A DNA stretch of 64,000 bases from JAIVJZ01 sp035645695 (lineage in GTDB: Bacteria; Acidobacteriota; Blastocatellia; Pyrinomonadales; Pyrinomonadaceae): contig DASQMC010000030.1 of the NCBI GenBank assembly GCA_035645695.1, positions 1 through 64,000 on the forward strand, given 5' to 3'. How positions within the stretch are numbered: the stretch's first letter is position 1; each line of letters begins with the position of its first letter. The notes under the pieces are model-generated. The model was not told the DNA's origin. It worked only from the letters and a program-made list of their open reading frames with translations, and made no database searches. The position numbers and the translations under genes were made by a program. Of this stretch, positions 1 to 9,232 are shown one piece after another.

Positions 1-1173
1 TCGCTCTCCGATCTGCTCAAGAAGTTGATCGAGCAGGGCGGATCAGATTTGCATCTGACCACCAACACCCCGCCGCAGGTGCGCGTTGACGGTGAACTCA
101 AACCGCTCGACGGCTTCAAAACTCTCACCTCCGCCGACACCAAGCAACTCGCCTACAGCGTCCTGACCGACGCGCAGAAGCATCGCTTCGAGGAATCGCT
201 CGAACTCGACTTCTCCTTCGGCGTGCGCGGCCTCTCGCGCTTCCGCGCCAACCTCTTCAACCAGCGCGGCGCGGTCGGCTGCGTCTTTCGCGCCATCCCC
301 TACGAGATCAGGTCGTTCGAGAACCTCGGCCTTCCGGCCGTCGTCACCAAGCTCTGCGACAAGCCGCGCGGCCTCATTCTCGTCACCGGCCCGACCGGCT
401 CCGGCAAGTCCACCACGCTCGCCGCGATGATCGATAAGATCAACCGTGAACGTCATGAGCACATCATGACCATCGAAGACCCCATCGAGTTTTTGCACAA
501 CCACAAGTCTTGCCTCGTCAACCAGCGCGAAGTCGGTTCGGACACCAAAGGCTTCGCCGACGCGCTTCGCACGGCGTTGCGCCAGGACCCGGACGTAGTG
601 CTCGTCGGCGAAATGCGCGACCTCGAAACCATCGAATCCGCGCTGCGCATCGCGGAGACCGGCCACTTGACGTTCGCCACGCTCCACACGAACTCCGCCG
701 CCTCGACCATCAACCGCATCATCGATGTCTTCCCCTCCAACCAGCAGGCGCAGATTCGCGCGCAACTCTCGCTCGTCCTCGAAGGCATCATGTGTCAGGC
801 GCTCTTGCCGAAGGCCAACGGGCAGGGGCGCGTCGCCGCGCTCGAAATCCTCGTCCCCAACGCCGCCATCCGCAACCTGATCCGCGAAGACAAGATTCAC
901 CAAATCTACTCGATGATGCAGACGGGTCAGGAAAAGTACGGCATGCAGACTTTCAATCAGGCGCTTGCCACGCTCTACCACAAACGCCAGATATCGCTCG
1001 AACTCGCCATGCAGCGTTCGTCGAACACGGACGAACTGCGCGACCTCATCGAACACGGCTCGGGACTCAACACCGGCAACGGCAATGGCGCGAACGCAGC
1101 GCCCGTGCGCCCCGGCACGCACCCGAGCCCCTACGCACAGTCGCGACCCATCGGCACACGCCCCACTAGATAA
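1..1173 (+). CDS. pilT: Type IV pilus retraction ATPase PilT (5' partial)
   Basis: Hexameric secretion-family ATPase that drives pilus retraction at the inner-membrane base of type IV pili. The frame is already open at base 1 (codons read SLSDLLKK), so the true start lies just upstream and the gene is cut by the window edge. Counting from base 1, the Walker A motif GPTGSGKST begins near residue 130, the Walker B region VLVGEMRD lies near residue 204, and the His box TGHLTFATLHT follows near residue 220. The last ~35 residues are a low-complexity Gly/Asn/Pro-rich tail. pilC follows on the same strand, which supports the pilus role. The paralogue PilU is the main alternative. Confidence 0.95.
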   Translation, partial: SLSDLLKKLIEQGGSDLHLTTNTPPQVRVDGELKPLDGFKTLTSADTKQLAYSVLTDAQKHRFEESLELDFSFGVRGLSRFRANLFNQRGAVGCVFRAIPYEIRSFENLGLPAVVTKLCDKPRGLILVTGPTGSGKSTTLAAMIDKINRERHEHIMTIEDPIEFLHNHKSCLVNQREVGSDTKGFADALRTALRQDPDVVLVGEMRDLETIESALRIAETGHLTFATLHTNSAASTINRIIDVFPSNQQAQIRAQLSLVLEGIMCQALLPKANGQGRVAALEILVPNAAIRNLIREDKIHQIYSMMQTGQEKYGMQTFNQALATLYHKRQISLELAMQRSSNTDELRDLIEHGSGLNTGNGNGANAAPVRPGTHPSPYAQSRPIGTRPTR

Positions 1174-1176
1174 GAA

Positions 1177-1266
1177 AAGTTTCAGGTTTCAAGTTTCAGG
1201 TTTCAAGTTCAAGACAAAGAGCCTCGAACCTCAGATTTGAAGCCTGAAACTTGAAACCCGAAACTT
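1177..1266. repeat. Low-complexity long hairpin between pilT and pilC (IR-1)
   Basis: The left arm (1177-1207) is built from the words TTTCAGG and TTTCAAG. The right arm (1236-1266) is its near-perfect reverse complement, with about 28 of 31 positions paired and a ~28-base loop. It sits between co-directional genes and ends one base before the pilC Shine-Dalgarno region. It could modulate pilC expression in the transcript, but that is inference. It is one of five similar structures in the window. Confidence 0.75.
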
Positions 1267-1281
1267 AGGAGTTTTCCACCA

Positions 1282-2520
1282 ATGCCTACTTACGTCTTCA
1301 AAGGCCGCAACCGACTCGGCGAAGTGATGGTCGGCGAGCGCGTCGCCGACAGCCGCGACGTGTTGAAGCAACTGCTGCGCCGCGAACAGATCATGCTCAC
1401 CTCGGTCAAGGAGAAGGGGCGCGAGGTCGCCGTGCCGAAGCTCGGCGGGCGCGGCAAAGTGAAGTCCAAAGAGTTGTCGATCTTCACGCGCCAGTTCTCC
1501 GTGATGATCGACGCGGGGCTGCCGCTCGTGCAGTGTCTCGACATTCTGGCGAGCCAGCAGGAGAACAAATATTTTCAACAGGTCTTGACGCAAACCCGGC
1601 AGGACGTGGAGGAGGGATCGACGCTGGCCGTCGCCATGTCGAGACACCCGAAGGTGTTCGATCAACTCTTCGTCAACATGATCGAGGCGGGCGAGACGGG
1701 CGGTATTCTCGACATCATCCTGCAACGCCTCTCGACCTTCATCGAAAAGATCGTCAAACTGCGCCGCGACGTGATCTCGGCCATGATCTACCCGACGGCC
1801 GTCATCGTCATCGCGATTCTCGTCGTGGCCGCGATCCTCATCTTCGTCATCCCGCAGTTTCAGGCGATCTTCCTCGGCCTCTTAGGCCCCGGCGAAAAAC
1901 TCCCGTTCCCCACGCGCATCGTCATCGCCTTCAGCGATTTCGTCGCCGGCTGGGGCGGCCTCTGCATCCTCGCCGGCGTCATCGCCGCCATTGTCGCCAT
2001 ACGCACTTACGGCAAGACCACCGACGGCCGCCGCAACCTTGATCGCCTGCTCCTGAAAGCGCCCATCATCGGGGCAGTCCTGCGCAAGATCGCCATCGCG
2101 CGCTTCTCCCGCACGCTCTCGACCCTACTCTCTTCGGGCGTTCCCATCCTCCAATCCCTTGAGATCACGGCGCGCACCGCTGGCAACGTCGTCATCGAAG
2201 ACGCGATCCGCGGCATCCGCACGGGCGTCGAACGCGGCGAGAGCTTCGTCGAACCTCTGAAGGCGTCCGATGTCTTCCCCAACATGGTTGCGCAAATGGT
2301 CGGCATCGGCGAGCAGACCGGCGCGCTCGACTCGATGCTCGGCAAGATCGCCGACTTCTACGAACAGGAAGTGGACACAGCCATCGCCAACATGCTCACG
2401 CTCATCGAACCCGCCATGATCGGCTTCCTCGGCGTCACCATCGGCGGCATCGTGATCGCCATGTACATGCCCCTCTTCACCCTCGTCGGCAAGCTCTCAA
2501 GCGGCGCCGGCGGCAACTGA
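1282..2520 (+). CDS. pilC: Type IV pilus / type II secretion inner-membrane platform protein PilC
   Basis: Inner-membrane platform protein on which the PilB and PilT motors act to assemble or retract pilin. The 412 residues match the family length. The N-terminus MPTYVFKGRNRLGE is typical of PilC/GspF. Two T2SSF domains are visible, about residues 70-195 and 270-395. The first is followed by a long hydrophobic segment (AVIVIAILVVAAILIFVIP) and the C-terminus ends in another membrane segment. A TAGGAG ribosome-binding site lies about 10 bases before the ATG. It lies 108 bases downstream of pilT with a long hairpin between them, so the two are probably one operon. Confidence 0.95.
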   Translation: MPTYVFKGRNRLGEVMVGERVADSRDVLKQLLRREQIMLTSVKEKGREVAVPKLGGRGKVKSKELSIFTRQFSVMIDAGLPLVQCLDILASQQENKYFQQVLTQTRQDVEEGSTLAVAMSRHPKVFDQLFVNMIEAGETGGILDIILQRLSTFIEKIVKLRRDVISAMIYPTAVIVIAILVVAAILIFVIPQFQAIFLGLLGPGEKLPFPTRIVIAFSDFVAGWGGLCILAGVIAAIVAIRTYGKTTDGRRNLDRLLLKAPIIGAVLRKIAIARFSRTLSTLLSSGVPILQSLEITARTAGNVVIEDAIRGIRTGVERGESFVEPLKASDVFPNMVAQMVGIGEQTGALDSMLGKIADFYEQEVDTAIANMLTLIEPAMIGFLGVTIGGIVIAMYMPLFTLVGKLSSGAGGN

Positions 2521-2583
2521 TGAGCCTTGACGATAAGGTTCTGAACCAGACAATAAAGTTCTGAACTGAAGTAACAAGCTTAG

Positions 2584-2615
2584 ACGCCCGTTTGAACATA
2601 TGTTCGAGCGGGCGT
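2584..2615 (+). terminator. Hairpin terminator after pilC
   Basis: ACGCCCG (2584-2590) pairs with CGGGCGT (2609-2615). The interior TTTGAACA/TGTTCGAG extends the stem with G-U pairs, leaving a two-base loop. A short T-rich stretch follows. It lies 64 bases after the pilC stop. Confidence 0.6.
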
Positions 2616-2749
2616 TTACCTGTATGGTAATTACATATTCGGATGGTCTCTATATTCTGTTAAAGTGATGATAAGCGAGCAGGCTGGTCACGCTTCGCGC
2701 GGATATTGGGCTATCATCAGTAGGGGCATCGTCTCTCACAATAAAGTTT

Positions 2750-4030
2750 ATGAAGAATGTTTTGATCCTCTGCCCGACGAGCAGAGAGTATCGCTATCTG
2801 CCCGCCGTCGCCACCGATTTGAACTGCCGCCTCACTTTCGACGAATTTGCGGACACCTACTTCGACCGGCAACTCGCCGGCGCTCACCAGCCCAGGTCGA
2901 GCGACCTGGAAATCCTGTCGCTGATCGAAGCAACGCTCGACCGCTATAAGGATAGCGACATTAAAGGGGTCGCGTCGGGCGTCGGTTATCCCGGCATGCC
3001 TGTGGCGAGCATTATGGCGGAGCGCATGGGGTTGGCGGGGCCGAAAGTAGAGCGCGTGCTGCGCTGCGAACATAAGTATTATTCGAGGGTGGCGCAGCGG
3101 AATCTGACCCCGGCGGCCACGCCGTCGTTTCAAATCGTGCCGCCGGCGGGCATTGACGGCGACACGCTCGACATTCCCTTCCCGCTCTTTTTGAAACCCG
3201 TCAAGTCGTGCTTCTCCATCAGCGCGCAGAAAATAAGCTCCCTGCCGGAGCTTCAACGCGTTGCGCCCGAGAGCCTGCTGCCGGAAGGGTTCCTGCGTCC
3301 TTTCAACGACCTGCTCAGAGCGCACACCGATTACGAGTTCGACGGCTCGCACCTTCTGGCGGAGACGTTGCTCGAAGGCATGCAGGTTTCCCTCGAAGGA
3401 TACGTGTTCGAGGGGCGGGTACGCGTCCTCGGCATCATCGACTCGGTGATGTATCCCGGCACGATCTCGTTCGAGCGTTTCGTCTATCCCTCGCGTTTGC
3501 CGGCGGGGGTGCAAACTGCTATGGCGCGGATCGCCGAGACGTTCATCGGCGGCATCGACTACGACAACGCGCTCTTTAACATGGAGTTGATCTATAACCC
3601 GGCGACGGGCGAGATTCACATCATCGAGGTTAACCCGAAGATCGCCTCGCAGTTCACAGACCTGTTCGAGAAGGTTGACGGCGTGAGTTCCTACGCGCCG
3701 CTTTTACAAATCGCGCTCGGCGAAGAACCGGTCTTTCCGCACCGGCAGGGAGATTTTAAGATGGCCGCGAGTTGCATCCTTCGCACGTTTACGAACAAGA
3801 GGGTGTTGAGCGTGCCTTCCGTGGAGCAGCTCGCGCAACTGGCGCGCGCGTTCCCGGACGCGAACGTGGAGGTGACCGTGGCCGCGGGGGACGCTCTCTC
3901 AGACATCATGCAGGATGGTAAAAGTTTTCGTTACGGCGTGATCAACATCGGCGCGAACTCGCCGGAAGAGTTGGACGCAAAACTCGCGCTCTGCAAAAAC
4001 TCGCTCGACTTCCTGTTCGCCGCGCCGTAA
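2750..4030 (+). CDS. ATP-grasp domain protein (carboxylate-amine ligase family)
   Basis: Predicted ATP-dependent ligase that joins a carboxylate to an amine through an acyl-phosphate; the substrate is unknown. The 426 residues show a Rossmann-like pre-ATP-grasp N-terminus (MKNVLILCPTSREYRYLPAV), a nucleotide-binding lysine region around residues 145-160 (FPLFLKPVKSCFS), and the metal-binding end of the fold near residue 290 (HIIEVNPKIASQ, with the usual Glu and Asn). The ~130 residues after it resemble the C-terminal extension of dipeptide-ligase-type ATP-grasp enzymes. It stands alone, with no partner gene on its strand nearby. The ribosome-binding site is weak, so the exact start is less certain than the family. 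Confidence 0.8.
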   Translation: MKNVLILCPTSREYRYLPAVATDLNCRLTFDEFADTYFDRQLAGAHQPRSSDLEILSLIEATLDRYKDSDIKGVASGVGYPGMPVASIMAERMGLAGPKVERVLRCEHKYYSRVAQRNLTPAATPSFQIVPPAGIDGDTLDIPFPLFLKPVKSCFSISAQKISSLPELQRVAPESLLPEGFLRPFNDLLRAHTDYEFDGSHLLAETLLEGMQVSLEGYVFEGRVRVLGIIDSVMYPGTISFERFVYPSRLPAGVQTAMARIAETFIGGIDYDNALFNMELIYNPATGEIHIIEVNPKIASQFTDLFEKVDGVSSYAPLLQIALGEEPVFPHRQGDFKMAASCILRTFTNKRVLSVPSVEQLAQLARAFPDANVEVTVAAGDALSDIMQDGKSFRYGVINIGANSPEELDAKLALCKNSLDFLFAAP

Positions 4031-4399
4031 AACTCCGGGCGGCGAAGGTTCCTCCTACACCTCCCTTTTCATCAATGCCGCGCCCGTGAACATCTCCATT
4101 CGGACGAGCATGCCTGATCGTTGACGGCTCCGCTAAAAGTTGTTGACAGCAAAGAGGCAAGCCTCATAAAGTGTAGCCGACTTAGACATTCACTCTCGCA
4201 ATCAATCAGCCAGTTTTACTATTCTCGAAATTACCGGCAAACGCGCGCGCCGCGTGATGTCTCAATTGAATTAAGCCTTACACGTTGTTCCCACTAGTCT
4301 CTCTCTCCGCGCTGTGACGAGCAAGCCCGCACCCGTCGTTCGCCACGCGGAGTCAATCGTGAAATTAAGGACTGTTCCCTTTCCCTTGAGGAGGCCGGA
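4031..4399 (+). promoter_or_regulatory. Intergenic region with candidate sigma-70-type promoter for the cytochrome gene
   Basis: No gene is supported in these 369 bases. TTGACA at 4143-4148 is followed after 18 bases by TAAAGT (4167-4172), or after 16 by CATAAA. This is a reasonable promoter reading toward the cytochrome gene, with a leader of about 220 bases. Nothing else stands out. Confidence 0.45.
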
Positions 4400-7342
4400 T
4401 TGAAGATCGCGAAAACCCTTACCTGCTGCTTCTTCCTTCTGTTTATCGTCGTCTTTGTTAGTTTCAATCCCGTCGGATATGTAACCGGGGCGGCATCTGC
4501 GCCGCGGTCGAGCGCGGGTACGCAGAATCGTTGCGGGTGGCCGCTTCGCCAACTGCCGAGCCAGATCGGCACCGTTGCGTTCGAGCAACTCCTGAGCGAT
4601 TACGTGAACAGCGAGTGTTATAAAACCGACCCCGGCTGGAAAGCGGATTTGGAAATTCGCGACACCGGCGCCTATCTCGGCGGCAAGTATTACGGGACGC
4701 ACAACGCCGTCCGCGTTTACTACTCGCCGGAGATCGTGAAGTGGCTGGGTAGCGGTCGCGACACCGACAGGAAAGAGGGCGACATCGCCGACGGCGGCAC
4801 GATCATCAAGGAGATGTATCCTGCCCCGGCGCAACAGAACGCCGACCCGAACATCAAATGCAACGACCCGTCCGGCAAGAACGACCCCTACAGGTGCAAG
4901 GGGCTGGCGATCATGGTCAAGGACAAGCAGGGTTCGTATGACGGCTGGTTCTGGAGCGACGGCAACCCCGCCAGCTACGCCATGTACCCGAACGCGGGGT
5001 TCGGCCTCTACTGCGTCAACTGCCACGCCTCCGCCCGGACGGAACTCACCTTCTCGACCCTGAACAACATCCTCGGCAATTCGATCACTTTCAACCCGAC
5101 GATGCCGCCCAACCAGATCGACGTGACCGCGGCGGCGACATCTTCTGCGGGCGGGCGCGCCATGTCGCAACCGCGCGCGCAGATCGCCGCCCGGCGAAGG
5201 CTTTCACCCGAAGAGGACATCGCCGTCCACCTGAAGAGGTCTGCCGACGGGGCGGACAATTCAAAAGTTGCGGCCAATGCCGCCGCAAAACTTCTGACCG
5301 CGCCCGCGCATCGAAGCCCGCGCGCGGCGTCCGCGCCGTCAACCGCGCCCACGCCGAAGCAGATGGTGATCGAGTGGTACGACACGGCCACGCAGCGTCC
5401 GCAGTCGCAAAAGCCGCAGATGTTCATCACGTCGAACCAGTGCATCGGATGCCACGACGCGACGCAGAACAACCCTTCGATGCCGAACATGATCTATCCC
5501 CAAATCTACAACAAGATTCCGGCCAGCCCCTCGCCCACGCCGACGCCGGAATTAGACCTCAATCTCTCGCCCTACAGCGAGTGGCGTTCCTCCATGATGG
5601 GACTCGCGGGGCGCGACCCGGTCTTCTTCTCGCAGTTGGAAACCGAGTTGAATTTGTACCCGGACATCAAGGATCAGATCGTCAACACCTGTCTCAGTTG
5701 CCACGGCGTCATGGGGCAGCGCCAACTCTCGCTCGACACGGGCCTGTCCGATCAATTCAAGTTGGAATATCTCGACCACATTCCCCCGCAGCCCTACGCC
5801 AAATACGGCGCACTCGCGCGCGACGGAATTTCGTGCGCCGTCTGCCACCACATTTCGGATGAGGGATTGGGCACGCCCGCAACCTACACGGGCAAGTTCA
5901 AGACGGGCAAGGCCGACGAGATTTACGGCCCCTTCGATGATGTCGTCACCGTCCCGATGAAGAACTCTCTCGGCCTGACGCCGCTCAAGACGAAGGCGAA
6001 TCAGATTCAGAAGTCCGCGATGTGCGGCTCGTGCCACACGGTCATCCTGCCGGTGCTGAAGCCGGGCACGCGCTACACGCCGGGCGACAGGGTCTTCACC
6101 AATCCCGCACAGAAAGTCGAGCACGAACAGAACACTTATCTCGAATGGCGCAACAGCAAGTATCAGGACGAACGCGCGCCCGTTAATCGCGAGACGGCGC
6201 AATCGTGCCAGCAATGCCACATGCCCGGCCAGTATACGAGCAAGACCGGCGCGGAGTTGAAGTTCAAGATCGCCAGCATCGAGGAGGAGACCTTCCCGGC
6301 CGTGGAATTCCGCGCGCCCGACGAAGATATACACCTGCGCGTGCGCGGCGGCGGAGGCAAGGACGGCACTTACTCGCGCCACACGCTCGTCGGCCTCAAC
6401 CTGTTCGTCATGGAAATGTTCAACCAGTTCTCCGCGCCGCTCGGCATATCGAGCGTTGATTACGGCGGTAACCCGGTTCCCTTCTTCGACCCGATGGCGA
6501 CCTACGGCAACCCCGTGCCGGGCATGTTGGTGACGAAAAAGGCCGCGCTCCACATGGCGCGCAACGAAACCGCCACGGTCGAGGTGGCCGCGCTCAAGCG
6601 CACGCCGAAGGGTCTGAGCGCGCAGGTTAAAGTTACCAACCTCGCCGGTCACAAGTTTCCTTCCGGGGTGAGTTTCCGGCGCGCCTTCATAGAGTTTCGC
6701 GTGAACGTGGGCGGCAAGCCTTACTGGGTTTCCGGTGCGACGAACGACAAGGGCGTGATCGGGATTTGGAAGGGCGCGCAGTTCAAACCGCTCATCACCG
6801 AGTCGTTCGCGAAATCGACCAACCCGCAGCAGTTGTTTCAACCGCATTACGATGTCATCAACAGCGAAGATCAGGTGCAGATTTACGAGGAACTCGTGAA
6901 AGACGCCAACGGCAATTTCACGACGAGTTTTCTGAGTCTCGCCGACGAAGTCAAAGACAATCGCATGATGCCGCAAGGGTGGAGCGAAAACGGGCCGGAC
7001 GCGAAAGACACCGCGCCGCACGGCGTGCCGCGCGCGTCGAACCCCGGCTACTTCGACGGGAGCGGCACGGACATCGTGACCTACGAAGTTCCGCTCGACC
7101 CGCGCAACACAGCCCCCGTCACCGTCTCGGCCACGATCTATTACCAGACCATCCCGCCCTACTACCTCGAACAGCGTTACGCCAACGCGCCCGACGGCCA
7201 GTTCACCAGATCGCTCAAGTACTACGCCACGAACCTGAACGTGAACTACATCGATCCGAGGTGGAGACTGTTCCTGAACGAAGCGCCCATCAAAGACTGG
7301 AAGTTGTTCATCGTCGGCGCGCCGCCGCAGACGCTTCCTTAA
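4400..7342 (+). CDS. Exported multiheme cytochrome c with cytochrome P460-like N-terminal region
   Basis: Predicted periplasmic or outer-surface electron-transfer protein of 980 residues. A hydrophobic N-terminal segment (TCCFFLLFIVVFVSF) acts as signal or anchor. Six CxxCH heme motifs are visible at about residues 205 (CVNCH), 348 (CIGCH), 431 (CLSCH), 479 (CAVCH), 542 (CGSCH) and 603 (CQQCH). The segment before the first motif, ending WFWSDGNPASYAMYPNAG, resembles cytochrome P460 proteins. Between motifs 1 and 2 lies an Ala/Pro/Arg-rich linker. The ~370 residues after the last heme lack CxxCH and look beta-rich. The start is TTG, chosen because GAGGAGG precedes it. No oxidase partner is adjacent, so donor and acceptor are unknown. 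Confidence 0.85.
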   Translation: MKIAKTLTCCFFLLFIVVFVSFNPVGYVTGAASAPRSSAGTQNRCGWPLRQLPSQIGTVAFEQLLSDYVNSECYKTDPGWKADLEIRDTGAYLGGKYYGTHNAVRVYYSPEIVKWLGSGRDTDRKEGDIADGGTIIKEMYPAPAQQNADPNIKCNDPSGKNDPYRCKGLAIMVKDKQGSYDGWFWSDGNPASYAMYPNAGFGLYCVNCHASARTELTFSTLNNILGNSITFNPTMPPNQIDVTAAATSSAGGRAMSQPRAQIAARRRLSPEEDIAVHLKRSADGADNSKVAANAAAKLLTAPAHRSPRAASAPSTAPTPKQMVIEWYDTATQRPQSQKPQMFITSNQCIGCHDATQNNPSMPNMIYPQIYNKIPASPSPTPTPELDLNLSPYSEWRSSMMGLAGRDPVFFSQLETELNLYPDIKDQIVNTCLSCHGVMGQRQLSLDTGLSDQFKLEYLDHIPPQPYAKYGALARDGISCAVCHHISDEGLGTPATYTGKFKTGKADEIYGPFDDVVTVPMKNSLGLTPLKTKANQIQKSAMCGSCHTVILPVLKPGTRYTPGDRVFTNPAQKVEHEQNTYLEWRNSKYQDERAPVNRETAQSCQQCHMPGQYTSKTGAELKFKIASIEEETFPAVEFRAPDEDIHLRVRGGGGKDGTYSRHTLVGLNLFVMEMFNQFSAPLGISSVDYGGNPVPFFDPMATYGNPVPGMLVTKKAALHMARNETATVEVAALKRTPKGLSAQVKVTNLAGHKFPSGVSFRRAFIEFRVNVGGKPYWVSGATNDKGVIGIWKGAQFKPLITESFAKSTNPQQLFQPHYDVINSEDQVQIYEELVKDANGNFTTSFLSLADEVKDNRMMPQGWSENGPDAKDTAPHGVPRASNPGYFDGSGTDIVTYEVPLDPRNTAPVTVSATIYYQTIPPYYLEQRYANAPDGQFTRSLKYYATNLNVNYIDPRWRLFLNEAPIKDWKLFIVGAPPQTLP

Positions 7343-7369
7343 ACCCAGACCGGCCGCCGCGCGATAAAC

Positions 7370-7409
7370 GAAAGGGCTGACGGAAGAACTCGCTTCCGTC
7401 AGCCCTTTC
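7370..7409. terminator. Bidirectional terminator between convergent genes
   Basis: A perfect 17-bp stem, GAAAGGGCTGACGGAAG (7370-7386) with its exact reverse complement (7393-7409), closes a six-base loop. It lies between the stops of the convergent cytochrome and ATP-grasp genes. The AAAG/CTTT stem ends provide short U runs in both directions. Confidence 0.85.
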
Positions 7410-7423
7410 GTCACGCCGAACTT

Positions 7424-8377
7424 TTACGAACGCGCTCGCCGCTTCCCGAGCAGGCCATCGAAATAAGCCGCGATGCTTTTCGCGAACTCGCTCCCACGGC
7501 CTACATAGCGCGCCAGCACGGAGGGGTTGATCAACTCCGCTTCCATCAGCATCGGCCCGCGTTCGCTCTCGATGATGTCGATGCGGCTGTAGTGTACGGG
7601 GCAGCCGAACGATTCGTATGCGCGGAGCGTCCTCAAGGCGAAATCCATTTCCGCCGCAGTCGGCTCGTAGCGCACGACCGTCGCGCCCTGCGATTCGTTG
7701 CAGCGAAACTCTCCCGGTCTCGACGGTATCCGCAGGAAAGCGTGCTGGAATTCAAACCCCAGAAAGACCAGACTTCGCTCGCCCGCCCGGATGCCGGGGA
7801 TATAATCCTGCGCCAGATAGCCGTCCTCAAGCCCTTCGACGGCGGCGAGTTCGTCAGGAGTTTTGACCAGCGTCACGCCCTCGCCGCGCTCCCCGCTGAT
7901 CGGCTTGAGCACGAACGGCTCGCCGCGCGCCACGCGCTCACGCACCGAATCGTTCATCAACTGCGTCGGGGGAACGAGTATCTCTCTTTGCTCCAATTCC
8001 AGGAGGTATCGCTTATCTATGTTGTGCCTGATCGTGGCCGGGTGGTTGACGACGAGCGGCGCGGCTTCGGCGAACATCTCCACCATCCGAAAAAATCTGG
8101 GAAGGTTGAAATAGAATCCTTCCATCTTGTAGACGAAGATCAAATCCGCTTCGGACGGCGCGAGCGGCGTGATGAACCTCTTCGCGTTATCGTGGAACAT
8201 GCGCGAGAACTCGTCGCCGTCGAGGTCGTCCCAGTTGGCGAAAAACACGTCGTGCCCCAACGCCTGCAACTCGACGGAAAAATCGTAACAGTCGCCCTCG
8301 TCGACATTCAACTTCACCCCGAAGTGGTCGTCCCGCGTCGAGGCTTTATCTTCCGCCATCGTTATCAGGATGTTGCT
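7424..8377 (-). CDS. ATP-grasp protein (RimK / glutathione-synthetase-like)
   Basis: Predicted ATP-dependent amide ligase. The N-terminal strand region (NILITMAEDKAS) and a domain carrying NHPATIRHNIDKRYLLELEQ precede the ATP-grasp core. The core has the ATP lysine in PFVLKPISGERGEGV and the metal-binding acidic end in MEAELINPSVLARY, as in glutathione synthetases. I chose the GTG at 8377 because GGAGG lies 8 bases before it; another GTG in frame at 8413 lacks such a site. It follows an amino-acid racemase gene 81 bases upstream on the same strand. A pathway that ligates a D-amino acid is therefore plausible but unproven. Confidence 0.8.
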   Translation of the reverse strand, partial: SNILITMAEDKASTRDDHFGVKLNVDEGDCYDFSVELQALGHDVFFANWDDLDGDEFSRMFHDNAKRFITPLAPSEADLIFVYKMEGFYFNLPRFFRMVEMFAEAAPLVVNHPATIRHNIDKRYLLELEQREILVPPTQLMNDSVRERVARGEPFVLKPISGERGEGVTLVKTPDELAAVEGLEDGYLAQDYIPGIRAGERSLVFLGFEFQHAFLRIPSRPGEFRCNESQGATVVRYEPTAAEMDFALRTLRAYESFGCPVHYSRIDIIESERGPMLMEAELINPSVLARYVGRGSEFAKSIAAYFDGLLGKRRARS

Positions 8378-8458
8378 CACGGTCTCCGCCTCCGAAGAAG
8401 AGATCGCTATCACGCTTCCGTGGCCGAAGCCGCGCCGTGTGACGCGGCCGGGGCACGC

Positions 8459-9178
8459 TCAATCGTCAACGCCGGATTTCGCGCGCTCGACGGCGACGCG
8501 GGCGATGATCTCCAAAGGATCAATCACGATGAAGGGTGAATTTTCGGAAGTCAGCACGAGCGAAACTTCCGTGCAGCCGGCGATGATCATTTCCGCGCCC
8601 TCCGCGACGAGATGCTCCGCCGCCTCCGACAGCAAAACGCGCGGCTCGTCCTTATAACCACACTTGATGCCCTCTCGCCCGTAGATCGCCTTCATCACTT
8701 TACCCGCCTGCTCGTCCTCGTTCGGCGCGACGAGACGCCGGCCGTGCTTTCGCAACGCCTCGTGATAGAGGCCGCTTTGGAGCGTGGGCGTCGAAGCCAG
8801 AATACCGGCCTGCCCGCACTGCGGGTATTGCTCGGCGATGTAGCGCACGGTCTCCTCGATCATGTCGAGAATTTCGATTCGGACGGCGGCCTGCACGTCT
8901 CGCAAAAAGAGGTGCGCCAGATTGCAGGGCATCAAGAGAAAGTCCGCGCCCGCCCCTTCCAGAACGCGCGCCGTCCGAATCATCTCCGGCACGGGACTCT
9001 CGCCTCGCCCGTAGGCGGCATGAACGCGGTCGGGGATGTGAGAGTTGTTGAAGGTGATGACCGGAACGTGATCCTGATCTTTGCCGACCGGCGTGCGCCC
9101 GGTGATCAATGCGCACAGTTGGTTCGTCGCTTCCGGCCCCATCCCGCCGAGAATGCCTATCGTTGAAACGTTTGACAT
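8459..9178 (-). CDS. Aspartate/glutamate racemase family protein
   Basis: Cofactor-independent two-cysteine racemase of 239 residues, expected to interconvert L and D forms of an acidic amino acid or an analogue. The N-terminus IGILGGMGPEATN is the family signature. The two catalytic cysteines are visible at C85 (MPCNLAH) and C202 (IIAGCTEV). The length is normal. The next gene downstream on the strand encodes an ATP-grasp ligase, so the product may feed a ligation step rather than peptidoglycan; murI-type glutamate racemase is less likely given the GGMGPEAT start. Confidence 0.88.
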   Translation of the reverse strand: MSNVSTIGILGGMGPEATNQLCALITGRTPVGKDQDHVPVITFNNSHIPDRVHAAYGRGESPVPEMIRTARVLEGAGADFLLMPCNLAHLFLRDVQAAVRIEILDMIEETVRYIAEQYPQCGQAGILASTPTLQSGLYHEALRKHGRRLVAPNEDEQAGKVMKAIYGREGIKCGYKDEPRVLLSEAAEHLVAEGAEMIIAGCTEVSLVLTSENSPFIVIDPLEIIARVAVERAKSGVDD

Positions 9179-9232
9179 AGCCTGAGAACGGACGCCGCGC
9201 CGACGCGCGCCCCGCAGGGTCGTTTGTTATCC

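Noticed and set aside
2665..2949. 94-codon frame overlapping the start of the ATP-grasp gene
   Set aside because: It overlaps in another phase with no ribosome-binding site and no family features.
5552..7414. 620-codon open frame on the minus strand opposite the cytochrome gene
   Set aside because: It lies antisense to a gene with six heme motifs. Long antisense frames are expected at this GC content, and the product has no recognisable fold.
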